A DNA stretch of 64,000 nt from Pseudomonas iranensis (GCF_014268585.2 NZ_CP077092.1:1426001-1490000), one strand, 5' to 3'; shown: positions 36,202 to 47,507, numbered from the stretch's first letter. Numbers and translations: made by a program. The notes: a model not told the origin generated them from the letters alone.

Positions 36202-36957
36202 ATGGACAAGACCAAGCAGACTGCGCCGTCCGCGGTGCCGCGCCATGTCGCGATCATCATGGATGGCAATAATCGCTGGGCGAAAAAACGCTTTATGCCG
36301 GGTGTCGCCGGGCATAAAGCGGGCGTGGATGCTGTGCGGGCGGTGATCGAGGTGTGCGCTGAGGCCAAGGTCGAAGTCCTGACCCTGTTCGCCTTCTCCA
36401 GTGAAAACTGGCAGCGCCCGGCCGATGAGGTCAGTGCCTTGATGGATTTGTTCTTCAAGGCGCTGCGTCGTGAGGCCAAGCGTCTCAACGACAACAACAT
36501 CAGCCTGCGCATCATTGGCGATCGCTCGCGCTTCCACCCTGAGCTTCAGGCGGCGATGCGCGAGGCCGAGGCCATGACGGTCGGTACCAACCGCTTTGTC
36601 CTGCAGATCGCCGCCAACTATGGCGGTCAGTGGGATATCGCTCAGGCTGCGCAACGTCTGGCGCGTGAGGTTCAGGCCGGGCATTTGCGCCCGGAGGACA
36701 TTACCCCGGATCTGCTGCAAACGTGTCTGGCCACCGGCGATCTGCCGTTGCCTGACCTGTGCATCCGCACCGGTGGCGAGCATCGCATCAGTAACTTCCT
36801 GCTCTGGCAGCTGGCCTACGCCGAGCTGTACTTCTCCGACCTGTTCTGGCCGGACTTCAAACACGAAGCCATGCGCACTGCGCTGGCCGATTTCGCTTCG
36901 CGCCAGCGTCGCTTCGGTAAAACGAGCGAACAGGTCGAAGCTGGAGCCCGGGTTTAA
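36202..36957 (+). CDS. uppS: Undecaprenyl diphosphate synthase UppS
   Basis: This cis-prenyltransferase adds eight isopentenyl units to farnesyl-PP, giving the lipid carrier for peptidoglycan and O-antigen. The 251-residue protein shows HVAIIMDGNNRWAKKR (catalytic Asp), LFAFSSENW and RTGGEHRISNFLLWQ. Its TAA overlaps the cdsA ATG by one base. Confidence 0.97.
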   Translation: MDKTKQTAPSAVPRHVAIIMDGNNRWAKKRFMPGVAGHKAGVDAVRAVIEVCAEAKVEVLTLFAFSSENWQRPADEVSALMDLFFKALRREAKRLNDNNISLRIIGDRSRFHPELQAAMREAEAMTVGTNRFVLQIAANYGGQWDIAQAAQRLAREVQAGHLRPEDITPDLLQTCLATGDLPLPDLCIRTGGEHRISNFLLWQLAYAELYFSDLFWPDFKHEAMRTALADFASRQRRFGKTSEQVEAGARV

Positions 36958-37763
36958 TGCTTAAACAACGAATCATCACTGCACTGATCCTGCTGCCGAT
37001 TGCCTTGTGCGGGTTTTTCCTGCTCAAAGGTGCCGGCTTTGCGCTGTTCATTGGCCTGGTGGTGAGCCTCGGTGCCTGGGAATGGGCGCGTCTGGCCGGC
37101 TTCACCGCACAATCGTTCCGCGTCGGCTTTGCCGCGGTGGTCGCCTTGATGCTGTTCGTCATGTATGTGCTGCCGGGCCTTGCGCCTTGGGTGCTCGGTG
37201 CATCGGTGATCTGGTGGGCGATTGCGACTTATCTGGTGCTGACGTATCCACGCTCCAGCGCGCATTGGTCTCCTGCGGCGACCAAACTGCTGATTGGTCT
37301 GCTGATCCTGCTGCCTGCGTGGCAGGGGCTTGTGCAGATCAAGCAATATCCGCTGGGTAACTGGTTGATCATGGCGGTGATGGTGCTGGTCTGGGGCGCG
37401 GACATCGGCGCTTATTTTTCCGGGCGCAAGTTCGGCAAGCGCAAGCTGGCGCCGCAGGTCAGCCCGGGCAAGAGCTGGGAAGGCGTTTACGGTGGTCTGG
37501 CGCTGAGTCTGGTGATTACCGCGATCGTCGGGCTGGTGCGCGACTGGACCGTGGCCGAGCTGCTCAAAGGCCTGATCGGCGCGGCAGTGATCGTCTTCAT
37601 TTCCGTGGTCGGTGACCTTACCGAAAGCATGTTCAAGCGCCAGTCCGGCATCAAGGACAGCAGTAATCTGCTGCCCGGCCATGGTGGCGTGCTGGACCGC
37701 ATTGACAGCCTGACCGCAGCCATTCCGGTGTTCGCCGTATTGCTCTGGATGGCCGCACCGTGA
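36957..37763 (+). CDS. cdsA: Phosphatidate cytidylyltransferase CdsA
   Basis: CdsA makes CDP-diacylglycerol from phosphatidate and CTP at the inner membrane. The 268-residue protein has about eight TM helices and the family signature near its end, [21 protein letters not shown], followed by LDRIDSL. It overlaps dxr by 4 bases (GTGA). Confidence 0.96.
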   Translation: MLKQRIITALILLPIALCGFFLLKGAGFALFIGLVVSLGAWEWARLAGFTAQSFRVGFAAVVALMLFVMYVLPGLAPWVLGASVIWWAIATYLVLTYPRSSAHWSPAATKLLIGLLILLPAWQGLVQIKQYPLGNWLIMAVMVLVWGADIGAYFSGRKFGKRKLAPQVSPGKSWEGVYGGLALSLVITAIVGLVRDWTVAELLKGLIGAAVIVFISVVGDLTESMFKRQSGIKDSSNLLPGHGGVLDRIDSLTAAIPVFAVLLWMAAP

Positions 37764-38950
37764 GTCGTCCCCAGCAGATTACGGTGTTGGGTGCGACCGG
37801 TTCGATCGGTCTGAGCACTCTGGATGTGATTGCCCGTCATCCTGAGCGTTATCAGGTTTTTGCATTGAGTGGTTTCACGCGCCTTAGTCAGTTGTTCGCC
37901 TTGTGCGTACGCCATGTGCCGCAATTTGCCGTAGTGCCTGAAGTGGCCGCAGCGCGCGGTTTGCAGGATGACTTGCGTGCAGCCGGCTTGCCGACTCGTG
38001 TGCTGGTAGGCGAGGAGGGCCTGTGTCAGGTCGCCTCCGCGCCTGAAGTCGATGCGGTCATGGCGGCCATTGTCGGTGCGGCGGGTTTGCGTCCGACACT
38101 GGCGGCGGTCGAGGCGGGCAAGAAGATTCTGCTGGCCAACAAGGAAGCGCTGGTGATGTCCGGCGCTCTGTTCATGCAGGCCGTGCGCAAAAGCGGTTCG
38201 GTACTGCTGCCGATCGACAGTGAGCACAACGCGATTTTTCAGTGCATGCCCGCGGATTTCGCCCGCGGCTTGAGCTCGGTGGGTGTGCGGCGGATCTTGC
38301 TGACGGCCTCTGGCGGTCCTTTCCGGCAGACGCCGATGTCCGAGCTGGCGCATGTTTCGCCGGAACAGGCGTGTGCGCATCCGAACTGGTCCATGGGGCG
38401 CAAGATCTCCGTGGACTCGGCGAGCATGATGAACAAGGGGCTCGAGTTGATCGAGGCCTGCTGGTTGTTCGATGCCAAACCGTCTCAGGTCGAAGTGGTA
38501 ATTCATCCGCAAAGCGTGATCCACTCTCTGGTGGACTATGTCGATGGCTCGGTCCTGGCGCAGTTGGGTAACCCGGATATGCGCACACCGATTGCCAACG
38601 CATTGGCCTGGCCGGAGCGTATCGATTCCGGCGTAGCGCCACTGGACCTGTTTGCCATTGCACGACTGGATTTCGAAGCGCCCGATGAAAGCCGTTTCCC
38701 CTGTCTGCGTTTGGCCCGTCAGGCGGCCGAAGCTGGCGACAGCGCGCCGGCGATGCTTAACGCGGCCAATGAAGTAGCAGTTGCAGCGTTTCTCGACGGA
38801 CGGGTTCGCTACCTGGAAATCGCGAGTATCATCGAGGAAGTCTTGAATCTGGAGCCGGTGGTGGCGCTGCACGACCTCGACGCCGTATTTACGGCGGACG
38901 CGAAAGCGCGATTGCTGGCTGAGCAGTGGTTGAGTCGGCACGGCCGATAG
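37760..38950 (+). CDS. dxr: 1-deoxy-D-xylulose 5-phosphate reductoisomerase Dxr
   Basis: Dxr (IspC) converts DXP to MEP with NADPH, the first committed MEP-pathway step. The 396-residue protein begins with a GTG that overlaps the cdsA stop. It shows the nucleotide-binding [41 protein letters not shown] and [14 protein letters not shown]. ispD and ispF of the same pathway lie at 58315 and 62270. Confidence 0.97.
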   Translation: MSRPQQITVLGATGSIGLSTLDVIARHPERYQVFALSGFTRLSQLFALCVRHVPQFAVVPEVAAARGLQDDLRAAGLPTRVLVGEEGLCQVASAPEVDAVMAAIVGAAGLRPTLAAVEAGKKILLANKEALVMSGALFMQAVRKSGSVLLPIDSEHNAIFQCMPADFARGLSSVGVRRILLTASGGPFRQTPMSELAHVSPEQACAHPNWSMGRKISVDSASMMNKGLELIEACWLFDAKPSQVEVVIHPQSVIHSLVDYVDGSVLAQLGNPDMRTPIANALAWPERIDSGVAPLDLFAIARLDFEAPDESRFPCLRLARQAAEAGDSAPAMLNAANEVAVAAFLDGRVRYLEIASIIEEVLNLEPVVALHDLDAVFTADAKARLLAEQWLSRHGR

Positions 38951-39005
38951 TTTTTTGTAACGCAACGGCGACACGCGACACTGAACAGGATTGCGGAGAA
39001 AGTAG

Positions 39006-40358
39006 ATGAGCGCGCTCTATATGATTGCCGGCACCCTGATCGCCCTGGGTGTGCTGGTCACCTTCCACGAATTCGGCCACTTCTGGGTCGCGCGTCGCTG
39101 TGGCGTCAAGGTTCTGCGGTTTTCCGTGGGCTTTGGCATGCCGTTGCTGCGCTGGCACGACAAGCAAGGCACTGAATTTGTGGTCGCCGCGATCCCGCTG
39201 GGCGGCTACGTCAAGATGCTCGATGAGCGCGAAGGCGAAGTGCCGGTCGATCAGCTCGATCAATCGTTCAATCGCAAATCGGTACGTCAGCGTATCGCCA
39301 TTGTTGCCGCTGGCCCGATTGCTAACTTCCTGCTGGCGTTAGTCTTCTTTTGGGTCTTGGCGATGCTCGGCAGCGAGCAGGTGCGTCCGGTCATTGGCGC
39401 AGTCGAGTCTGGCAGCATTGCCGCCAAGGCTGGTCTGAATGCTGGCCAGGAGATTGTCTCGATCGATGGCGAGCCAACGTCCGGTTGGGCTGCGGTCAAT
39501 CTGCAACTGGTGCGTCGTCTCGGTGAGAGCGGTGCGATTCAATTGCTGGTGCGCGAGCAGGGTTCGACTGCCGAGTCGCCGCGCACCCTGGCACTGGATA
39601 ACTGGCTGAAAGGGGCCGACGAGCCGGATCCGATCCGCTCGCTGGGCATTCGTCCTTGGCGTCCGGCCTTGCCGCCGGTGCTTGCCGAGCTGGACCCGAA
39701 AGGTCCGGCCCAGGCCGCCGGGCTGAAAACCGGCGATCGCTTGCTGGCGCTTGATGGTCAGCCGCTGAGTGACTGGCAGCAGGTGGTTGATACTGTTCGT
39801 ACGCGTCCTGATACCAAAATCATGCTGCGCATCGAGCGCGACAATGCTCAAATCGACGTCCCTGTGACCCTGGCGGCGCGCGGTGAAAGCAAAGCGCCAA
39901 GCGGTTATCTGGGCGCTGGCGTCAAAGCCATCGACTGGCCGCCGGAAATGATCCGCGAGGTCAGTTATGGCCCGCTGGCCGCGATTGGCGAGGGTGCCCG
40001 TCGCACTTGGACCATGAGCATTCTGACGCTGGATTCACTGAAGAAAATGCTGTTCGGCGAGCTCTCGGTAAAAAACTTGAGTGGACCGATAACCATTGCT
40101 AAAGTGGCGGGCGCTTCTGCCCAGTCGGGCGTCGCTGATTTCCTGAATTTCCTTGCTTATCTGAGTATTAGCCTGGGGGTTCTGAATTTGCTGCCCATTC
40201 CTGTACTGGATGGGGGGCATTTGTTGTTTTATCTGATCGAGTGGGTGCGTGGTCGCCCCTTGTCGGATCGGGTGCAAGGTTGGGGGATACAGATCGGTAT
40301 CAGTTTGGTGGTCGGGGTGATGTTGCTTGCTCTGGTCAACGATCTGGGTCGACTGTAA
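39006..40358 (+). CDS. rseP: Site-2 intramembrane metalloprotease RseP (MucP)
   Basis: RseP cleaves the anti-sigma factor (MucA/RseA) inside the membrane during envelope stress. The 450-residue protein has the zinc motif HEFGH at residues 21-25 in TM1, two tandem periplasmic PDZ domains (around EIVSIDGEPTSGW and DRLLALDGQPLSDW), and the third ligand in PIPVLDGGHLLF. It precedes bamA, matching its role in outer-membrane homeostasis. Confidence 0.96.
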   Translation: MSALYMIAGTLIALGVLVTFHEFGHFWVARRCGVKVLRFSVGFGMPLLRWHDKQGTEFVVAAIPLGGYVKMLDEREGEVPVDQLDQSFNRKSVRQRIAIVAAGPIANFLLALVFFWVLAMLGSEQVRPVIGAVESGSIAAKAGLNAGQEIVSIDGEPTSGWAAVNLQLVRRLGESGAIQLLVREQGSTAESPRTLALDNWLKGADEPDPIRSLGIRPWRPALPPVLAELDPKGPAQAAGLKTGDRLLALDGQPLSDWQQVVDTVRTRPDTKIMLRIERDNAQIDVPVTLAARGESKAPSGYLGAGVKAIDWPPEMIREVSYGPLAAIGEGARRTWTMSILTLDSLKKMLFGELSVKNLSGPITIAKVAGASAQSGVADFLNFLAYLSISLGVLNLLPIPVLDGGHLLFYLIEWVRGRPLSDRVQGWGIQIGISLVVGVMLLALVNDLGRL

Positions 40359-40378
40359 CGCTTCGCTGAATTGCGAAT

Positions 40379-40405
40379 CTGCCGCATTTTGCGGCAGTTT
40401 GTTTA
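40379..40405 (+). terminator. Hairpin terminator/attenuator between rseP and bamA
   Basis: CTGCCGCA (40379-40386) pairs with TGCGGCAG (40390-40397), followed by TTTGTTTATT. It has rho-independent form. As bamA follows with 35 bases to its start, it likely acts as partial terminator or a processing site. Confidence 0.8.
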
Positions 40406-40432
40406 TTGCCAGTTGGAATAAGAAAGGACTTC

Positions 40433-42808
40433 ATGAAACGTCTGCTGCTAACTGCGGTTCTCACCGTATTGATGATCGCCGAAGTTCACGCCGAGTCCTT
40501 CACTATCTCTGATATTCGCGTCAATGGCCTCCAGCGGGTCTCCGCGGGTAGCGTCTTTGGTGCCTTGCCGTTGAACGTCGGCGAGCAGGCGGATGATCGT
40601 CGCCTGGTGGAATCCACTCGTGCGTTGTTCAAAACCGGTTTCTTTCAAGATATCCAGCTGGGCCGCGAAGGCAACGTTCTGGTCATCACCGTGGTCGAGC
40701 GTCCATCGGTCGCCAGTATCGAAATCGAAGGCAACAAGGCGATTTCCACTGAAGACCTGATGAAAGGCCTCAAGCAATCCGGTCTGGCCGAAGGCGAAAT
40801 CTTCCAGCGCGCTACCCTTGAGGGTGTGCGTAACGAACTGCAGCGTCAGTACGTTGCCCAGGGTCGTTACTCCGCTACCGTCGATACCGAAGTGGTTTCG
40901 CAGCCGCGTAACCGCGTGGGTCTGAAGGTGAAGATCAACGAAGGCACCGTTGCCGCCATCCAGCACATCAACGTGGTAGGCAATACGGTTTTCCCTGAGG
41001 AAGACCTGACTGACCTGTTCGAACTGAAAACCACCAACTGGCTGTCGTTCTTCAAGAACGATGACAAATATGCCCGCGAAAAACTCTCCGGTGACCTGGA
41101 GCGTCTGCGTTCCTACTATCTGGACCGCGGCTATATCAACATGGACATCGCTTCGACCCAGGTATCGATTACCCCGGACAAGAAGCACGTCTACATTACT
41201 GTCAACGTCACCGAAGGCGAGAAGTACACCGTTCGTGACGTCAAGCTCAGCGGTGACCTGAAAGTCCCTGAAGAACAGATCAAGTCGCTGTTGCTGGTGC
41301 AGAAGGGCCAGGTGTTCTCGCGCAAGCTGATGACCACCACCTCCGAGCTGATCACTCGTCGTCTGGGTAATGAGGGCTACACCTTCGCCAACGTCAACGG
41401 CGTGCCTCAGCCGCACGATGATGACCACACTGTGGACATCCTGTTCGCTGTCGATCCGGGCAAGCGTGCCTACGTCAACCGCATCAACTTCCGTGGCAAC
41501 ACCAAGTCCGAAGACGAAGTGCTGCGTCGTGAAATGCGTCAGATGGAAGGTGGCTGGGCTTCGACCTACCTGATCGACCAGTCCAAGACCCGTCTGGAGC
41601 GCCTGGGCTTCTTCAAGGAAGTCAACGTTGAAACCCCGGCCGTGCCAGGTGTCGACGACCAGGTTGATGTGAACTACGCCGTTGAAGAACAGGCTTCCGG
41701 TTCGATCACTGCCAGCGTTGGTTTCGCCCAGAGCGCCGGTCTGATCCTTGGTGGCTCGATCACCCAGAACAACTTCCTCGGTACCGGTAACCGCGTCAGC
41801 ATCGGTCTGACCCGCAGCGAATACCAGAGCCGCTACAACTTCGGCTACGTTGACCCCTACTGGACCGCTGATGGCGTGAGCCTGGGTTACAACGCGTTCT
41901 ATCGCACCACCGACTACGATGAACTCGATGCCGATATTTCCAGCTATGCGGTAGACAGCCTCGGTGCGGGCGTGAACGTCGGCTACCCGATCAGTGAGAC
42001 TTCGCGTCTGACGTTCGGTCTGTCGGCCCAGCAGGACAAGATCAACACCGGTCGCTATACCGTTGACGAGATTTTCGATTTCGTCGAGAAGGAAGGCGAC
42101 AACTACCTGAACTTCAAGGCCTCGGCCGGTTGGTCCGAGTCGACCCTGAACAAAGGCGTGTTGCCGACCCGTGGTCGTTCCCAGAGCCTGACCCTGGAAA
42201 CCACCATTCCGGGCAGCGACCTGTCGTTCTTCAAACTTGACTACCGTGGTCAGCTGTTCCAGCCGATCACCGAAAACTACACACTGCGCCTGCACTCCGA
42301 ACTCGGTTATGGCGATGGTTACGGTTCGACCGATGGTCTGCCGTTCTATGAAAACTACTATGCCGGTGGTTTCAACTCGGTTCGTGGCTTCAAGGACAGC
42401 ACCCTTGGCCCGCGCAGTACGCCGAGCCGTGGTAACAACCCTGGCACTATCGCTGACCCGGACCAGGATCCGCTGCCGTTCGGTGGTAACGTCCTGATCC
42501 AGGGCGGTGTAGAAGTTCTGTTCCCGCTGCCATTCGTCAAGGATCAGCGTTCCCTGCGTACTTCGGTCTTCTGGGATGTCGGTAACGTGTTTGACTCGCA
42601 GTGCAAGGACACTACGAACGCCAATGGTTCGTCGTCCAACACCAAGTGCAACGACATCAGCCTGAGCAACATGGCCAGTTCCGTCGGTGTCGGCGTGACC
42701 TGGGTCACCGCACTGGGGCCGTTGAGCTTCGCCCTGGCGATGCCGATCAAGAAACCGGATGACGCTGAAACTCAAGTGTTCCAATTCTCCCTCGGCCAGA
42801 CGTTCTAA
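40433..42808 (+). CDS. bamA: Outer-membrane protein assembly factor BamA
   Basis: BamA folds and inserts outer-membrane beta-barrels. The 791-residue protein has a signal peptide cleaved near EVHAES, five POTRA domains (residues about 22-430), and a 16-strand barrel with the lid-loop motif VRGF (GGFNSVRGFKDS) and a terminal aromatic, GQTF. The frame is open to 40406, but the ATG at 40433 follows AGAAAGGA. It is followed by its chaperone gene skp. Confidence 0.97.
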   Translation: MKRLLLTAVLTVLMIAEVHAESFTISDIRVNGLQRVSAGSVFGALPLNVGEQADDRRLVESTRALFKTGFFQDIQLGREGNVLVITVVERPSVASIEIEGNKAISTEDLMKGLKQSGLAEGEIFQRATLEGVRNELQRQYVAQGRYSATVDTEVVSQPRNRVGLKVKINEGTVAAIQHINVVGNTVFPEEDLTDLFELKTTNWLSFFKNDDKYAREKLSGDLERLRSYYLDRGYINMDIASTQVSITPDKKHVYITVNVTEGEKYTVRDVKLSGDLKVPEEQIKSLLLVQKGQVFSRKLMTTTSELITRRLGNEGYTFANVNGVPQPHDDDHTVDILFAVDPGKRAYVNRINFRGNTKSEDEVLRREMRQMEGGWASTYLIDQSKTRLERLGFFKEVNVETPAVPGVDDQVDVNYAVEEQASGSITASVGFAQSAGLILGGSITQNNFLGTGNRVSIGLTRSEYQSRYNFGYVDPYWTADGVSLGYNAFYRTTDYDELDADISSYAVDSLGAGVNVGYPISETSRLTFGLSAQQDKINTGRYTVDEIFDFVEKEGDNYLNFKASAGWSESTLNKGVLPTRGRSQSLTLETTIPGSDLSFFKLDYRGQLFQPITENYTLRLHSELGYGDGYGSTDGLPFYENYYAGGFNSVRGFKDSTLGPRSTPSRGNNPGTIADPDQDPLPFGGNVLIQGGVEVLFPLPFVKDQRSLRTSVFWDVGNVFDSQCKDTTNANGSSSNTKCNDISLSNMASSVGVGVTWVTALGPLSFALAMPIKKPDDAETQVFQFSLGQTF

Positions 42809-42853
42809 GCGTCTGACCCAAGATAACGACAATGGATTTTGTAGGAGTGCATC

Positions 42854-43357
42854 GTGCGTAAGTTGACTCAATTGGTTCTCCTGGCCTCCGTACTGGTGGC
42901 AGGCCCGGCGTTCGCCGACATGAAAATTGCCGTGCTGAACTATCAGATGGCTCTGCTGGAATCCGACGCGGCGAAGAAGTACGCGGTGGATGCAGAGAAG
43001 AAGTTCGGTCCGCAACTGACCAAGCTGAAAACCCTGGAAAGCAGTGCCAAAGGCATTCAGGACCGTCTGATGGCCGGTGGTGACAAAATGCAGCAGGGCG
43101 AGCGTGAGCGTCTGGAGCTGGAATTCAAGCAAAAGGCCCGTGACTTCCAGTTCCAGTCCAAGGAACTGAATGAAGCCAAAGCCGTTGCCGACCGTGAAAT
43201 GCTCAAGCAACTGAAGCCGAAACTGGACAGCGCCGTGGAAGAAGTCATCAAGAAAGGTGGTTTTGACCTGGTGTTCGAGCGTGGCGCAGTCATCGATGTC
43301 AAACCTCAGTACGACATCACGCGCCAGGTTATCGAGCGCATGAATCAGCTGAAGTAA
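42854..43357 (+). CDS. skp: Periplasmic chaperone Skp (OmpH)
   Basis: Skp is a trimeric periplasmic holdase for unfolded outer-membrane proteins. The 167-residue protein starts with GTG, 8 bases after TAGGAG. A signal peptide ends in AGPAFA (residue 21), and the mature part is long charged alpha-helix with coiled-coil character (residues about 45-120). It is located between bamA and lpxD as in most Gammaproteobacteria. Confidence 0.95.
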   Translation: MRKLTQLVLLASVLVAGPAFADMKIAVLNYQMALLESDAAKKYAVDAEKKFGPQLTKLKTLESSAKGIQDRLMAGGDKMQQGERERLELEFKQKARDFQFQSKELNEAKAVADREMLKQLKPKLDSAVEEVIKKGGFDLVFERGAVIDVKPQYDITRQVIERMNQLK

Positions 43358-43360
43358 CCC

Positions 43361-44416
43361 ATGACCGTGACTATCAGGCTCGGCCAGTTGGCCGAGCACC
43401 TCGGCGCCACCCTGCGTGGCGACCCCGAGAGGCAAATTACTGGGCTAGCCACTTTGCAAGAGGCTGGCCCAGCTCAGTTGAGCTTTCTGGCAAATCCCCA
43501 ATACCGCAAATACCTGGCCGGTTCTCAGGCAGCTGCACTGCTGCTCAAGGAAGCCGACGCCGAAGGTTTCGCAGGTAATGCTTTGGTGGTGCCGGACCCT
43601 TACCTGGCCTATGCACGTATCTCGCATCTGTTCGATCCAAAGCCAAAAGCGGCTGGCGGGATTCATCCGACAGCGGTGATCGCGGCGGACGCGGTGGTTG
43701 ACCCGAGTGCCAGCATCGGTCCGTTCGTGGTGATCGAAGCCGGTGCACGCATCGCTGCACAGGTCACGCTGGGCGCGCATTGCGTAGTCGGCGCGCGCAG
43801 CGAAATCGGTGAAGGCGGCTGGCTCGCTCCGCGCGTTACGCTGTATCACGATGTGCGCATCGGCAAGCGTGTGGTTATTCAGTCCGGCGCAGTGATCGGC
43901 GGTGAGGGCTTCGGCTTCGCCAACGAAAAAGGCGTCTGGCAGAAAATCGCCCAGATCGGTGGCGTGACCATCGGCGACGATGTCGAGATCGGCGTGAACA
44001 CCGCCATCGACCGCGGCGCTCTGGCCGATACTGTGATCGGCAACGGTGTGAAGCTCGACAACCAGATTCAGATCGCGCACAACGTCCAGGTCGGTGATCA
44101 CACCGCCATGGCCGCGTGTGTCGGCATTTCCGGCAGCACCAAAATCGGCAAGCACTGCATGCTAGCCGGCGGGGTTGGTCTGGTCGGCCACATTGATATC
44201 TGTGACAACGTTTTCCTTACCGGGATGACCATGGTGACTCACTCGATTACCGAGCCGGGCGCCTATTCTTCCGGCACAGCCATGCAACCGGCGGCCGAAT
44301 GGCGCAAAAGCGCGGCCCGCATCCGTCAGCTCGATGACATCGCGCGACGGTTGAAACAGCTGGAAAAGCGCGTTGGGGAAGTGACCCCTGACGGCAATGC
44401 TTCATCTGATGGCTGA
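43361..44416 (+). CDS. lpxD: UDP-3-O-acylglucosamine N-acyltransferase LpxD
   Basis: LpxD adds the N-linked 3-hydroxyacyl chain in lipid A synthesis. The 351-residue protein has an N-terminal uridine-binding domain ([13 protein letters not shown]), a left-handed beta-helix of hexapeptide repeats, and the catalytic His region [17 protein letters not shown]. The C-terminal helix ([19 protein letters not shown]) forms a trimer coil. It starts 3 bases after skp. Confidence 0.97.
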   Translation: MTVTIRLGQLAEHLGATLRGDPERQITGLATLQEAGPAQLSFLANPQYRKYLAGSQAAALLLKEADAEGFAGNALVVPDPYLAYARISHLFDPKPKAAGGIHPTAVIAADAVVDPSASIGPFVVIEAGARIAAQVTLGAHCVVGARSEIGEGGWLAPRVTLYHDVRIGKRVVIQSGAVIGGEGFGFANEKGVWQKIAQIGGVTIGDDVEIGVNTAIDRGALADTVIGNGVKLDNQIQIAHNVQVGDHTAMAACVGISGSTKIGKHCMLAGGVGLVGHIDICDNVFLTGMTMVTHSITEPGAYSSGTAMQPAAEWRKSAARIRQLDDIARRLKQLEKRVGEVTPDGNASSDG

Positions 44417-44522
44417 TACCATTTCCATATCAAGTGTGCACAGCCTCTGGACTGCCTCCTTGATTTGCTAGAGGAGTGCGCGTCAGTCGCGCTCCCAATC
44501 TTTACATAGGCTTTCCCCTGAA

Positions 44523-44963
44523 ATGATGGACATCAACGAGATTCGCGAATACCTGCCTCACCGTTACCCGTTCCTGCTGGTGGACCGGGTGGTGGAACTG
44601 GACACTGAAGGCAAGCGAATTCGCGCCTACAAGAATGTCAGCATCAATGAACCGTTCTTCAATGGTCACTTCCCTGCGCATCCAATCATGCCGGGCGTGC
44701 TGATCATTGAGGCGATGGCTCAGGCTGCCGGGATCCTCGGTTTCAAGATGCTCGACGTCAAACCGGCCGACGGCACCCTGTATTACTTCGTCGGTTCCGA
44801 CAAGCTGCGCTTCCGCCAGCCAGTCAAGCCGGGCGATCAGTTGATCCTTGAAGCGACCTTCATCAGTTGCAAGCGCAAGATCTGGAAGTTCGAGTGCCAG
44901 GCTTCGGTGGACGGCAAGCCGGTCTGCTCGGCAGAAATCATCTGCGCGGAACAGAAAGTATGA
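44523..44963 (+). CDS. fabZ: (3R)-hydroxyacyl-ACP dehydratase FabZ
   Basis: FabZ dehydrates 3-hydroxyacyl-ACP in fatty acid elongation, competing with LpxA/LpxD for substrate. The 146-residue hot-dog-fold protein shows [12 protein letters not shown], the catalytic His in [15 protein letters not shown] and Glu in IEAMAQAAG. Two ATGs in tandem (44523, 44526) are possible; no clear ribosome site precedes them. A hairpin GGAGTGCGCG/CGCGCTCC (44473-44495) lies upstream. Its stop overlaps the lpxA start. Confidence 0.97.
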   Translation: MMDINEIREYLPHRYPFLLVDRVVELDTEGKRIRAYKNVSINEPFFNGHFPAHPIMPGVLIIEAMAQAAGILGFKMLDVKPADGTLYYFVGSDKLRFRQPVKPGDQLILEATFISCKRKIWKFECQASVDGKPVCSAEIICAEQKV

Positions 44964-45736
44964 GTTTGATTGACCCTCGCGCAATCATCGATCCGTCCGC
45001 CGTTCTGGCTGACGGCGTCGAGGTCGGCCCGTGGTCGATCATCGGCGCAGGTGTGGAAATCGGCGAGGGTACCGTGATCGGGCCGCACGTGATTCTCAAG
45101 GGGCCGACCCGCATTGGTAAGCACAATCGCATCTACCAGTTTTCTTCGGTAGGCGAAGACACCCCGGATCTGAAGTACAAAGGCGAGGAAACCCGCCTGG
45201 TGATCGGTGACCACAATGTCATCCGCGAAGGCGTGACGATTCACCGTGGCACCGTTCAGGACCGGTCGGAAACCACCCTGGGCGATCACAACCTGGTCAT
45301 GGCCTATGCCCATATCGGTCACGATAGCGTCATCGGCAATCACTGCATTCTGGTCAACAACACTGCGTTGGCCGGGCATGTACACGTTGACGATTGGGCG
45401 ATCCTCTCCGGTTTCACCTTGGTACATCAGTACTGCCACATCGGCGCTCACAGCTTTTCCGGCATGGGCACGGCGATCGGCAAGGACGTTCCGGCATTCG
45501 TCACCGTGTTCGGTAACCCGGCCGAAGCGCGCAGCATGAACTTCGAAGGTATGCGCCGTCGCGGTTTCAGTGAAGACGCGATCCACGCATTGCGTCGAGC
45601 CTACAAAACGGTCTACCGCCAGGGCCTGACGGTCGAGCAGGCGCTGGCCGAGCTGGCAGAGCCGTCTGCGCAGTTCCCTGAAGTCGCCGTGTTCCGCGAT
45701 TCGATCCAGGCGTCGACTCGCGGCATCACCCGCTGA
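44960..45736 (+). CDS. lpxA: UDP-N-acetylglucosamine acyltransferase LpxA
   Basis: LpxA performs the first lipid A step, adding a 3-hydroxyacyl chain to UDP-GlcNAc. The 258-residue beta-helix protein has hexapeptide repeats from [13 protein letters not shown], and the catalytic His in [15 protein letters not shown]. The frame is open to 44867 but family members start at MSLIDPRA, coupled to fabZ (ATGA). Chain-length choice (C10 in P. aeruginosa) is not inferred here. Confidence 0.97.
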   Translation: MSLIDPRAIIDPSAVLADGVEVGPWSIIGAGVEIGEGTVIGPHVILKGPTRIGKHNRIYQFSSVGEDTPDLKYKGEETRLVIGDHNVIREGVTIHRGTVQDRSETTLGDHNLVMAYAHIGHDSVIGNHCILVNNTALAGHVHVDDWAILSGFTLVHQYCHIGAHSFSGMGTAIGKDVPAFVTVFGNPAEARSMNFEGMRRRGFSEDAIHALRRAYKTVYRQGLTVEQALAELAEPSAQFPEVAVFRDSIQASTRGITR

Positions 45737-45738
45737 TC

Positions 45739-46869
45739 ATGGCCAGTCTGCGTATTGCGCTGGTGGCGGGTGAGGCTTCCGGTGACATTCTCGGCGCCGG
45801 CCTCATGCGCGCGCTCAAGGCACAGCACCCGGCGGTCGAGTTCATCGGCGTCGGCGGTCCGCTGATGCAGGCCGAAGGCCTGACGTCATACTTTCCCATG
45901 GAGCGCCTGTCGGTCATGGGCCTGGTGGAAGTCCTTGGTCGGCTGCGTGAGTTGCTCAAGCGCCGTAAGGAACTGATCGCCACGCTGATCGCCGCGAAGC
46001 CGGATGTGTTCATTGGCATCGATGCTCCGGATTTCAACCTCAACATCGAACTCAAACTGCGTCAGGCCGGAATCAAGACCGTGCATTACGTCAGCCCGTC
46101 GGTATGGGCGTGGCGGCAGAAACGGGTGCTGAAGATCCGCGAAGGCTGCGATCTGATGCTCACCCTGTTGCCGTTCGAAGCGAAATTCTACGAAGAGAAA
46201 GGCGTGCCGGTGCGTTTCGTCGGTCACACCTTGGCCGATACGATTCCGCTCGAGGCTGACCGAGCTGCCGCGCGCGCCGAGCTGGGTTTGCCTGACGGCC
46301 CATTGGTGGCGCTGATGCCGGGCAGCCGTGGCGGTGAGGTCAGTCGTCTCGGTGCGCTGTTCCTTGATACTGCCGAACGCCTGCGCGGCATGCGTCCGAG
46401 CGTGCGCTTTGTCATGCCTTGTGCAAACCCGGAACGCCGGGTGCAACTCGAGGCCTTGCTTGCTGGCCGGGATTTGCCGGTAACCTTGCTCGACGGTAAA
46501 TCCCACTTGGCCCTCGCCGCGTGCAACGCCGTGTTGATCGCCTCTGGCACTGCTACCCTTGAAGCGCTGCTGTACAAGCGGCCGATGGTGGTGGCCTATC
46601 GGTTGGCGCCGCTGACGTTCTGGATTCTCAAGCGCATGGTCAAGAGCCCGTACGTGTCGCTGCCCAACTTGCTCGCCCAGCGCTTGCTGGTGCCGGAGTT
46701 GTTGCAGGATGATGCGACTGTCGAAGCCTTGGCGCAGACGCTGTCGCCCTTGATCGATGGCGGCGAGGAACAGACCCGCGGCTTCGACGAGATCCACCGC
46801 ACGCTGCGGCGCGATGCTTCCAATCAGGCGGCGCAAGCCGTCCTTGACCTGATCGGCAAACCACAATGA
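45739..46869 (+). CDS. lpxB: Lipid-A-disaccharide synthase LpxB
   Basis: LpxB, a GT19 glycosyltransferase at the inner membrane, joins UDP-diacylglucosamine and lipid X. The 376-residue protein shows the start [51 protein letters not shown] and [11 protein letters not shown]. It starts 2 bases after lpxA and overlaps rnhB by 4 bases. Confidence 0.97.
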   Translation: MASLRIALVAGEASGDILGAGLMRALKAQHPAVEFIGVGGPLMQAEGLTSYFPMERLSVMGLVEVLGRLRELLKRRKELIATLIAAKPDVFIGIDAPDFNLNIELKLRQAGIKTVHYVSPSVWAWRQKRVLKIREGCDLMLTLLPFEAKFYEEKGVPVRFVGHTLADTIPLEADRAAARAELGLPDGPLVALMPGSRGGEVSRLGALFLDTAERLRGMRPSVRFVMPCANPERRVQLEALLAGRDLPVTLLDGKSHLALAACNAVLIASGTATLEALLYKRPMVVAYRLAPLTFWILKRMVKSPYVSLPNLLAQRLLVPELLQDDATVEALAQTLSPLIDGGEEQTRGFDEIHRTLRRDASNQAAQAVLDLIGKPQ

Positions 46870-47507
46870 GCAAGACAAGCATGCAAATGGGCCTGGATTT
46901 CACTCTGGTGGCCGAAGTCGAAGAACTGGTCGCCGGTGTTGATGAAGTCGGTCGTGGCCCGTTGTGCGGTGCGGTGGTAACGGCAGCAGTGATTCTCGAT
47001 CCGAACCGGCCGATCCTCGGCCTCGACGATTCGAAAAAGCTCACCGAAGCCAAGCGCGAAAAGCTCTACGACGAGATCTGCGAGAAAGCCCTGAGCTGGT
47101 GCATCGCCCGTGCCGAAGTTGAAGAAATCGACGATCTGAATATCCTCCACGCGACCATGCTGGCCATGCAGCGCGCGGTCGCCGGTCTGCACATTCAGCC
47201 GAAGCTGGCGATGATCGATGGTAACCGCTGCCCGCATTTGCCGATGCGTGCCGAGGCGGTGATTCAGGGCGACGGCAAGGTGCCGGCGATCGCGGCGGCG
47301 TCGATTCTGGCCAAGGTCAGTCGTGATCGCGAAATGGCGGCGTTCGAATTGATCTACCCGGGCTACGGCATCGGCGGCCATAAAGGCTACCCGACGCCCG
47401 TTCATCTGGAAGCACTGGCGCGGCTCGGCCCGACGCCGATTCACCGCCGCTCGTTCGCCCCGGTACGCCTGGCTTACGAGGCGCGGGAAAGCCTGACGCA
47501 GGTTTAG
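46866..47507 (+). CDS. rnhB: Ribonuclease HII
   Basis: RNase HII incises at ribonucleotides in DNA. The 213-residue protein has the catalytic DEDD set: [10 protein letters not shown] (Asp, Glu), [15 protein letters not shown] (Asp) and SRDREM (Asp). The ATG overlaps the lpxB stop. As I recall, PAO1 has a permease gene between rnhB and dnaE; here they are 76 bases apart. Confidence 0.96.
   Translation: MSKTSMQMGLDFTLVAEVEELVAGVDEVGRGPLCGAVVTAAVILDPNRPILGLDDSKKLTEAKREKLYDEICEKALSWCIARAEVEEIDDLNILHATMLAMQRAVAGLHIQPKLAMIDGNRCPHLPMRAEAVIQGDGKVPAIAAASILAKVSRDREMAAFELIYPGYGIGGHKGYPTPVHLEALARLGPTPIHRRSFAPVRLAYEARESLTQV

Noticed and set aside
40448..43435. 995-residue open frame on the minus strand opposite bamA-skp
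   Set aside because: It overlaps bamA and skp completely, whose motifs, signal peptides and ribosome sites are convincing; high GC leaves long antisense frames.
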